From positions 1 through 57,693 of the forward strand of contig CAYOFP010000013.1 of NCBI GenBank assembly GCA_964403505.1: DNA of 57,693 bases. Reading direction: 5' to 3'. The notes beneath the pieces are model-generated. The model made no database searches. It was given only the letters and a program-made list of their open reading frames with translations, and was not told the DNA's origin. The stretch comes from CAKSEI01 sp964403505. Lineage in GTDB: Bacteria; Bacillota; Clostridia; Oscillospirales; CAG-272. Positions 52,054-57,693 of the stretch are shown one piece after another (within the stretch, counting starts at the first letter, position 1; each line of letters begins with the position of its first letter). Position numbers and translations under genes: made by a program.

Positions 52054-52920
52054 ATGAAAAAACTGATTTACATAGCAGCATCTGTTATCACCGCCCTTCT
52101 TTTGGGCGTGTCGGCGTTTGCGGACGATCCGTCGCTTTCCGATGTGCTCGAAAAGGAAAAAAGCGTTTTTGAGTTTCATCTGAGTCTGCCGCAGTTCATT
52201 GTTATCGTCATATTTATTTTTTGCGCCGTGATGTTATTGTACTTCAATTTTAAGCCGTCGAGGAGCTCGTCCTCGTCAGTTGCGAGAAAGATAAGCGGAA
52301 GACATATCGATGAGACGCCCGTTATCTCGGAGATCACTCAGAGCGATCCCGCATTCCGTCCGCAGGAATTCAGGGAGTATGCAGGTAAGGTCTATTCCGA
52401 GCTGAGGGAGGCCATATGTGCAAAGAGTCTCGAGGATATTCGCCCGTACGTATCGGACGATGTCATTGCGCAAATACAGAAAAATGTTGATTACTACGTT
52501 TCGCGCGGACAGACAAAGCACTATGAAAAAAGCAATATTTACAGCGTGCGCTTGGCGAAGGTATCCGAAGAAAACGGTATGCAGATCATAACGGCGAGAG
52601 TGCATGTATCCTTTATCGAGTACGTCACGAACGATGAGAATGATAAGGTGGTATCAGGCAGTCTCGTTGACCGTGTCAGCAGATTCTATAAACTTCGTTT
52701 CTGCCGTCCTGCGGGTATGACGTCGGACGTGGCGTATCAGTGCGTCACGGATACCTGCCCGTCGTGCGGAGCGCCCATATCCGGGGACTCTGACGGAGTA
52801 TGTGGGTATTGCCGCAGTAAGCTGAGTATAGGCAAGTACGGATTCTTGCTCACAAGCTATGAGAGATGGAAAAAAACAAATAAGGAGTCTGCCGTCAGCA
52901 CGGAAGGTAAAGAGGTATAA
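52054..52920 (+). CDS. Secreted/membrane Tim44-like protein with zinc ribbon
   Basis: 288 residues. A signal peptide (LIYIAASVITALLLGVSAFA, cleaved near residue 22-23) is followed by a membrane segment at about 48-67 (FIVIVIFIFCAVMLLYF). Residues about 95-235 look like a Tim44-like domain: DPAFRPQEFREYAGKVYSELREA, then IRPYVSDDV and a beta-rich part ending DRVSRFYKLRFCR. Then comes a zinc ribbon, CPSCGAPISG..GVCGYC, at about 245-260. The orientation suggests the Tim44 part is cytoplasmic. It is followed after three bases by the SPFH protein, with which it probably works. Role unknown. Confidence 0.75.
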   Translation: MKKLIYIAASVITALLLGVSAFADDPSLSDVLEKEKSVFEFHLSLPQFIVIVIFIFCAVMLLYFNFKPSRSSSSSVARKISGRHIDETPVISEITQSDPAFRPQEFREYAGKVYSELREAICAKSLEDIRPYVSDDVIAQIQKNVDYYVSRGQTKHYEKSNIYSVRLAKVSEENGMQIITARVHVSFIEYVTNDENDKVVSGSLVDRVSRFYKLRFCRPAGMTSDVAYQCVTDTCPSCGAPISGDSDGVCGYCRSKLSIGKYGFLLTSYERWKKTNKESAVSTEGKEV

Positions 52921-52923
52921 ATC

Positions 52924-53901
52924 ATGGGACTTATTAAATTGCAGGTAGACGCCGGTCAGTATAACAGTAATTTTAAGTGTGATACCCTGTCGCCCGCTAC
53001 CCTCATATGTAAGGAAACAGGCGATGTCACCGACGGTGCAAGAATCGATGTGGCAGACGGACAGGCGGTGATCATCGTCGAAGACGGTAAGGTTATCGAG
53101 TTTTCCGCAGAGCCGGGCAGTTTTGCTTTTGACACGGCGCACGAGCCGTCCTGCTTTACGGGTGCGGGATATAAAGGTATGCTCGATTCCTTTAAGAAAA
53201 AAGGCGGCAAATTTACATACGGCGGCGACCCTGCAAAAAAGCAAAGCGTATATTATTTTAATCTGAATGAAATCTCGGGCGCAAAATTTGGCACATCTTG
53301 TGCGGTGAAATACAACGATCCGTATTATAAGATGGAGTTAAATATCCGCTTTTACGGTCATTATACCTTGCGTATCTGCGACCCGATCCTTCTGTTTGCC
53401 TCAGCGGCAGATTCTATCGGAAACGAATATACGTGCGATGCGATGTTTGAGCTGACATTGGGTGAATTTATGCCTGCACTCTGTGATGCGCTCGGCGCTG
53501 CGGAAAAAGCAGGAATAAGATTCACCGGGCTCGTCTCGGCAACCGAGGAGCTGTCCGCTCATGTTTGTGAAGCTTTGAATGAACAGTGGAGAGAGCGCTG
53601 CGGCATCGAGGTGACGGGCGTTTCGATTGACGGAGTCACGACCGACGAGCGCACAAAAGCGAAAATCAAAGAGATAGACGATTATATCCTGCGCACAGGC
53701 GGTGATGCGAATACAGCCGAGGCGCATGCCGTGCATATGGATGCGCTGAAAAAAGCGGCAGACGGGAAAGCACGGTCCTTCTCTGCGCTCATGGCAATGG
53801 GCGCATCAGACCAGGACGAAAACAAGACATGGATCTGCCCCGTGTGCAAGCACGAAATCTCCAGTAAATTCTGCCCCGAGTGCGGATATAAGAGAAAATA
53901 G
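52924..53901 (+). CDS. SPFH-domain protein with C-terminal zinc ribbon (YdjI-like)
   Basis: 325 residues. The fold resembles the SPFH/band-7 branch with a zinc ribbon (YdjI/virion-core-like): DGARIDVADGQAVIIVEDGKV, PGSFAFDTAHEPS, VYYFNLNEISGAKFGT and FYGHYTLRICDPILLF. The C-terminus ends in CPVCKHEISSKFCPECGY, a C-x2-C..C-x2-C ribbon. There is no membrane segment, so attachment would be through partners such as the upstream Tim44-like protein. AGAGG lies before the ATG. Confidence 0.8.
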   Translation: MGLIKLQVDAGQYNSNFKCDTLSPATLICKETGDVTDGARIDVADGQAVIIVEDGKVIEFSAEPGSFAFDTAHEPSCFTGAGYKGMLDSFKKKGGKFTYGGDPAKKQSVYYFNLNEISGAKFGTSCAVKYNDPYYKMELNIRFYGHYTLRICDPILLFASAADSIGNEYTCDAMFELTLGEFMPALCDALGAAEKAGIRFTGLVSATEELSAHVCEALNEQWRERCGIEVTGVSIDGVTTDERTKAKIKEIDDYILRTGGDANTAEAHAVHMDALKKAADGKARSFSALMAMGASDQDENKTWICPVCKHEISSKFCPECGYKRK

Positions 53902-53915
53902 AATGAATTAAAAAA

Positions 53916-53951
53916 CGGGTCTGTAATTCCGGAGAAGGAGTTACAGACCCG
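53916..53951 (-). terminator. Hairpin between SPFH and GH28 genes
   Basis: CGGGTCTGTAA pairs with TTACAGACCCG. The T-run lies on the leftward strand, so it is a weak terminator for the rightward SPFH gene; it may instead be a palindromic leader of the GH28 gene. Confidence 0.5.
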
Positions 53952-53977
53952 ATTCGTAATATAAGGAGTGATCGAAA

Positions 53978-55243
53978 ATGCGGAAAAATGAAATTTTTCC
54001 CGACGGAACGCCGATCGATGCGTGGTTTTATGATACGAATGTCCCGACGCTGAATGAGTCAGACAGACAGTATGTAATTACAGATTATAATATCAAGAAT
54101 GACGGAAGAATATATACAAAGCAGCTTCAGGCCTTGATCGACCTGGCGGCGGAAAACGGCGGCGGAGTCATCGTGATCCCTCCGGGAACATATCTGACAG
54201 GTGCACTGTTTTTTCGGCAGGGAGTCGATCTGTACATTGCGGACGGCGGAATACTGAAAGGCAGTGATGATATTTCCGACTATCCTCTGTGCAAAACAAG
54301 GATCGAGGGAGAGACCTGTCTCTATTATCCTGCTTTGGTCAATGCGGAGGGCATAGACGGCTTTACGATGTATGGCAAAGGGGTAATTGACGGTAACGGT
54401 CTGCGCTCGTGGAAAGCTTTTTGGAACCGGCGTAAATGGAATCCCGGATGTACAAACAAGGACGAGCAGCGTCCGCGCCTTGTATACCTGTCAGATTGCA
54501 GCAGTGTAATGATCGCAGGACTTCAGTTACAGAATTCGCATTTCTGGACGACCCATATTTATCAAAGCGATCACGTGAAGATCATAGGATGCAGTTTTTT
54601 TTCGCCCGTTTCACCGTTCGCCGCCCCGAGTACTGATGCGATCGATATTGATGCCTGCACCGATGTGCTTGTGAAAAACTGTTATATGGAAGTGAACGAC
54701 GATGCGGTTGTTCTCAAAGGCGGAAAAGGTCCGTTCGCCGATTCAGACCCCGAAAACGGTGCAAATGAACGCATTATCGTCGAGGACTGTCGGTATGGAT
54801 TCTGCCACGGATGCTTGACCTGCGGCTCGGAATCGGTGCATAACAGAAATATTATATTACGGCGTATCGAAGTCACAAATGCAAATAATCTGCTTTGGTT
54901 CAAGTTCCGTCCGGATACGCCGCAGCATTATGAGTATATCTCAGTCGACGGGATCAAAGGCAAGGTCGGGAATTTTATCAATATCAATCCCTGGACGCAG
55001 TTTTTTGACTTGAAGGGCAGAGAGGATATGCCGCTGTCATACGGAAATAACATCACGATGAAAAACTGCGACTGTGAATGCGAGACGTTCTTTTGCGTAA
55101 ACACAAACAGTGAACAGTACACCCTGTCAGACTTTAATTTTGAAAACCTCAGAATAAAAGCCCAAAACGCAGAGTTTTCAAAAGATATAATTAAAAATAC
55201 AACGGTAAGTGATGTTATTATTGATAAAAAATCCTTGAATTGA
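53978..55243 (+). CDS. GH28-family glycoside hydrolase (polygalacturonase-like)
   Basis: 421 residues forming a right-handed beta-helix. The GH28 motifs can be placed: STDAIDIDAC (NTD equivalent), NDDAVVLKGG (the DD pair), GFCHGCLTCGSES (GHG equivalent, here C-H-G) and LWFKFR (RIK equivalent). The N-terminal VITDYNIKNDGRIYTKQLQALIDLAAENGGG is the usual pectate-enzyme opening. No signal peptide, so it would act on imported oligogalacturonides or similar sugars. AAGGAGTG precedes the ATG. No transporter is nearby. Confidence 0.88.
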   Translation: MRKNEIFPDGTPIDAWFYDTNVPTLNESDRQYVITDYNIKNDGRIYTKQLQALIDLAAENGGGVIVIPPGTYLTGALFFRQGVDLYIADGGILKGSDDISDYPLCKTRIEGETCLYYPALVNAEGIDGFTMYGKGVIDGNGLRSWKAFWNRRKWNPGCTNKDEQRPRLVYLSDCSSVMIAGLQLQNSHFWTTHIYQSDHVKIIGCSFFSPVSPFAAPSTDAIDIDACTDVLVKNCYMEVNDDAVVLKGGKGPFADSDPENGANERIIVEDCRYGFCHGCLTCGSESVHNRNIILRRIEVTNANNLLWFKFRPDTPQHYEYISVDGIKGKVGNFININPWTQFFDLKGREDMPLSYGNNITMKNCDCECETFFCVNTNSEQYTLSDFNFENLRIKAQNAEFSKDIIKNTTVSDVIIDKKSLN

Positions 55244-55391
55244 ATCATACGGGATACTCGTATTCAAACGCAGCGCACTCTGTTTCAAAATCCAAAATCG
55301 TCCGATTTCCTATGCTGTCGTTTCTTTTACCGCTCGGAATGCAGGATCAAGAAGCAACAAAATCTCTGTAATCAGGCGAAAAACCGTCCGC

Positions 55392-55450
55392 CTCCCCCGG
55401 CTCCTCTGTGTAAGGGGAGCTGTCAGCGTAGCTGACTGAGGGACTGTTTT
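55392..55450. repeat. Dispersed intergenic repeat (clostridial type)
   Basis: The gap between GH28 and the XRE gene holds CCGCCTCCCCCGGCTCCTCT, then GTGTAAGGGGAGCTGTCAGC and GTAGCTGACTGAGGGACTGT. This AAGGGGAGCTGTC..GCTGACTGAGGG pattern is one I recognise as widespread between genes in Ruminococcaceae-type genomes. It has internal complementarity (GGCTCCTC..AAGGGGAGCT; CAGC..GCTG). Confidence 0.65.
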
Positions 55451-55500
55451 TTGCTAACTAACAGATTAATACTGTGCGAGCTTTTTTCGACAGACTGAAA

Positions 55501-55533
55501 GCAAAAATCCAATGCATCGCATTGGATTTTTGC
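55501..55533 (-). terminator. Terminator after the XRE regulator gene
   Basis: GCAAAAATCCAATGC pairs perfectly with GCATTGGATTTTTGC around ATC, 15 bp, 17 bases past the XRE gene stop. A degenerate copy (TCCAATG..CATTGGA) lies upstream of the same gene at 56870-56888. Confidence 0.75.
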
Positions 55534-55549
55534 TTATTGACACGAAAAA

Positions 55550-56716
55550 TTATTGAATCCCCGCCATAGTCTTTGCACGCCCGCATGCTGCCTGATACCG
55601 TTCGTTGTCTTTCACGCTTTCAAACCACGGCCACTGTGTCAACGCTGTATAAATATCGCCTTTGAGTTGCCAGAACAACCACTGATACGGCGTCCACTCC
55701 GACCCGCCGTCCCGGTAATACACCGTGCTACCGTTTTTTGCGATCGTTGCGTCTGCGTATATACCGGTACCGAACGAAAGCGTGCCTTTGTCGGGAATTG
55801 CGTTCCATTTTTCGTAAAGAGCAAACGTCTCGTCAAGTGCAGCAAATCCATCGTCAATTCTGCCGCAGCCCATAAGCGCACCTGCAAGTTTCAGGTGTGA
55901 CTCCGCACAGCAGCCGAGCCATGCGTCCGGCAGACCGTGATCATCAATCGTTGACAGCAGTTTGATCTTATGCGATTCCCATGAGACTGTGTGTTCGGGC
56001 TCGTTAAAGACTGCTTTGCGTCTTTGGTCATCCGACCCGTAATACATCATATTATTCCGACCCAGATACTGCATCAGTAAGAGCAGATCGTTCTTATTGC
56101 GTTGAGAGCGGAACTCATCCCAGCGATCCTGCACCTGAAACCGCTGTTCTTTGAGCATTCCGATCGACACCGCGTCAAGTCCCCAGTCTCTGCCGGTTCC
56201 GACAATACGATCATCTAATTCATTATCAGTACATACATAGCACATCCAATCGGTCGCCGCCCGTCTGTATGGCTCATATGTGCATTCGCCGAGTATTTTT
56301 TCATATATCTCCCGCAGGAGCGGTCGGTTTTGGTCGATCTCATCCATATTGCCGATGATCGCATTTCCAAGATACCACATAATATCATAATCCTGCGGAT
56401 ACTTCTGATAATACTCTTTTGCCAACGCAACCCTCTCTGTATATCCTGCTTTGGAACCGCATATGTCCCCGTATTTATTCTTAAAAGCTTCGATGTCCTC
56501 CTCACGCGTCACCGCATCATTGCCGATCAGCTCATCGACTGTGATTCCGAAAAAATTCGCAATGCGGGGCAGCAGAGTGATATCGGGATATCCGCCGCGT
56601 TCCCAGTTTGAAATTGCCTGCGGCGTCACATCGAGCGCCGAAGCAAGTTCTTCTTGCGTCAGTTTTTTTCTCCGCCTTTCGCGAAGAATAACCGCCGGTA
56701 TTTTCAATGCTATCAT
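55550..56716 (-). CDS. XRE-family regulator with long C-terminal domain
   Basis: 388 residues from the ATG at 56716 (GGGAG upstream). The N-terminal helix-turn-helix is KLTQEELASALDVTPQAISNWERGG (about residues 16-40), a normal Cro/C1 type ending in ITVDELIG. The remaining 320 residues are mostly alpha-helical with tetratricopeptide-like spacing (KEYYQKYPQDYDIMWYLGNAI) and may sense a signal. Similar XRE-TPR-like proteins are common in clostridia, with unknown targets. An 8-bp palindrome, GTGCGCAC at 56750-56757 in the leader, could be its own operator. Confidence 0.88.
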   Translation of the reverse strand: MIALKIPAVILRERRRKKLTQEELASALDVTPQAISNWERGGYPDITLLPRIANFFGITVDELIGNDAVTREEDIEAFKNKYGDICGSKAGYTERVALAKEYYQKYPQDYDIMWYLGNAIIGNMDEIDQNRPLLREIYEKILGECTYEPYRRAATDWMCYVCTDNELDDRIVGTGRDWGLDAVSIGMLKEQRFQVQDRWDEFRSQRNKNDLLLLMQYLGRNNMMYYGSDDQRRKAVFNEPEHTVSWESHKIKLLSTIDDHGLPDAWLGCCAESHLKLAGALMGCGRIDDGFAALDETFALYEKWNAIPDKGTLSFGTGIYADATIAKNGSTVYYRDGGSEWTPYQWLFWQLKGDIYTALTQWPWFESVKDNERYQAACGRAKTMAGIQ

Positions 56717-56768
56717 AACTTGTATCTCCCTCAATATTTATTATTGACTGTGCGCACGTCCTGACTTT

Positions 56769-56797
56769 ATTATATTTTAAGCCGTGTGATTCGTCAA
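56769..56797 (-). promoter_or_regulatory. Promoter of the XRE gene
   Basis: Leftward TTGACG (56792-56797), 17 bases, TATAAT (56769-56774). Confidence 0.8.
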
Positions 56798-56869
56798 TAA
56801 CGCCGTTTTGGAGTTATCTCAAGTCATGCTTGAATTTTTCAAATATACGTTGTGGGGAAAATAAAAAAA

Positions 56870-57034
56870 TCCAATGTGATGCATTGGACTTTTTCGTTAT
56901 GTATGGATTTTAACTCTCACCAACGCATATTATGCAGCGGTGAATCTTTCAACATCATATCGCCTGCGGCGATATGATGTTGCTCCCGACGGTCGCAATG
57001 ATGCGATGTTTGCCCGATATGGCAAATATCATTG
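56870..57034. repeat. Cluster of palindromes between XRE and ASCH genes
   Basis: Three hairpins in 165 bases: TCCAATG..CATTGGA (56870-56888); CAACATCATATCGCC-TGC-GGCGATATGATGTTG (56950-56982, 15 bp perfect); and CAATGAT..TTTGCC with GGCAAA..ATCATTG (56996-57034). The second and third share the ATGATGTT / GATGTTTGCC theme. No gene is seen in this stretch. Confidence 0.7.
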
Positions 57035-57075
57035 TAAAAAATAAATTTATGCGTTTTTTATTGGAATTTGAACCC

Positions 57076-57426
57076 TTATACATTCATAAGCTGAAATTCT
57101 ATACCTAATACTCCATACTGATTTTGATTTTCTATAGAATAATATGTTTCCATATCTTTGGGATGAGCAGTATTTAATTGTTCAGGCAAATAGCCGCATT
57201 TATCAAGAGGAAGTGATTTATATAATTCATCAAAATCACAAAATTTATACAGATTAACAACTTTAGCGGTCAACTGCTCGTTTTGATCGGAAACCTTTGA
57301 AAAAACGATAAAATCGCCAATTTGAATGTTCTTTCTTTTTTCATCGTATAATCTTAATTCAATCGTTTTTATTCCACAAGCCATCATATCGAATGGTTGT
57401 GAATTTAGCTTCATATAATGTGTCAT
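57076..57426 (-). CDS. ASCH-domain protein
   Basis: 116 residues. YMKLNSQPFDMMACGIKTIELRLYDEKR and IQIGDFIVFSK are the typical ASCH (PUA-related) opening, with the G-x-K-T-x-E-x-R motif; LPLDKCGY and the tail YGVLGIEF complete the domain. The fold binds RNA or nucleotides in characterised relatives; its function here is unknown. AAGGAG precedes the ATG. Lower GC than the housekeeping genes on the left. Confidence 0.88.
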   Translation of the reverse strand: MTHYMKLNSQPFDMMACGIKTIELRLYDEKRKNIQIGDFIVFSKVSDQNEQLTAKVVNLYKFCDFDELYKSLPLDKCGYLPEQLNTAHPKDMETYYSIENQNQYGVLGIEFQLMNV

Positions 57427-57548
57427 TTATTCTCCTTAGCGGTGTTTATGGATGAAATTAATATTCTTCGGATAGTGCCGCATTGATTGTATAATTCTTT
57501 CGCAATATCACGTTCAAGCAACTCGGATTTTATAAACAACTCAAGCCA

Positions 57549-57693
57549 ATATTCGGCTTATGCCGAATATGAAATAATTTTCTTACGAAAATTATGAAAT
57601 ATTTCGGCTTACGCCGAAATGTGAAATGAAATAAATCCCCTCACGCCCGCAGGCATTTCACATGGCGAAGCCATATTTCACGCACGAAGTGCA
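57549..57693. repeat. Array of small hairpins with GAAAT/ATTTCAC spacers (cut by window end)
   Basis: Consecutive hairpins: ATATTCGGC-GCCGAATAT (57549-57570), ATAATTTTC-GAAAATTAT (57574-57595), ATTTCGGC-GCCGAAAT (57601-57620), GCC-GGC, ATGGC-GCCAT and GCA-TGC. They are separated by gaaat or atttcac and have short loops such as ttat, ttac and gaa. The array continues beyond the window. Confidence 0.75.

Noticed and set aside
55244..55391. Gene remnant after GH28
   Set aside because: No frame of useful length or recognisable motif was found; the stretch appears non-coding.
57549..57693. CRISPR array at the right edge
   Set aside because: Units are short self-complementary hairpins with different stems and short common spacers, not direct repeats of about 30 bases with unique spacers.

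Overview
The window reads as chromosomal DNA of a spore-forming member of the Clostridia (Firmicutes), probably a gut-type Oscillospirales/Ruminococcaceae relative. The evidence is a SpoIIE sporulation phosphatase, LexA, a type II pantothenate kinase, DUF1292 and Nudix proteins, an SLH-domain surface protease, AGGAGG-type ribosome binding sites, TTGACA/TATAAT promoters with 17-base spacers, and intergenic palindromes of a kind common in that group. No species can be named. No integrase, transposase gene, phage module, rRNA or CRISPR array was seen.

Left third (1-24.8 kb): two divergent nucleotide operons leave one 390-base regulatory region. Leftward runs purE-purC-purF-(purF paralogue)-purM-purN-purO-purH-purD-purL-fhs, which takes PRPP to IMP except for the purB step and supplies formyl-tetrahydrofolate. 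Its leader is a ZTP (pfl) riboswitch with a terminator. Rightward runs pyrC-carA-carB-pyrK-pyrD-pyrF-pyrE-pyrB-pyrI, a full set for de novo UMP, behind its own promoter and a leader hairpin with a T-run. The purF paralogue has lost the catalytic cysteine, and IMP is made by separate PurH (transformylase only) and PurO-type cyclohydrolase proteins.

Middle (24.8-42.6 kb): a conserved composite intergenic repeat; an M14 peptidase; lexA with a 174-bp MITE-like element between promoter and gene, followed by two overlapping membrane/envelope genes (one LtaS-like); a Gfo/Idh oxidoreductase; an ERI-1-like exonuclease; spoIIE; a metal-binding HMA protein with thyX; a stand-alone sigma-region-2 protein with a Nudix hydrolase; a MATE transporter; a DUF362 protein; tRNA-Ser(GCU); and a peptidoglycan-sugar recycling operon (GlcNAc-kinase-like, murQ, DUF4838).

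Right (42.6-57.7 kb): a surface cassette of two membrane-anchored paralogues with Thr/Glu/Pro linkers and PrcB-like C-termini, followed by a 1481-residue subtilisin/InlB-repeat/SLH/DUF6273 protein. Its organisation resembles the dentilisin (PrcB-PrcA-PrtP) locus of Treponema. The cassette has an AT-rich core whose edges lie inside genes, suggesting recombination. It is followed by coaW, an unknown membrane protein, a DUF1292 protein, a likely 6S RNA, a Tim44-like plus SPFH zinc-ribbon pair, a GH28 enzyme, an XRE regulator and an ASCH protein, with many palindromic repeats toward the right edge.

The most unusual items are the surface protease cassette, the sigma-region-2-only protein, the Cys-less PurF paralogue, the MITE upstream of lexA and the modular intergenic repeats. 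All functions are inferred from reading the sequence; no searches were run.
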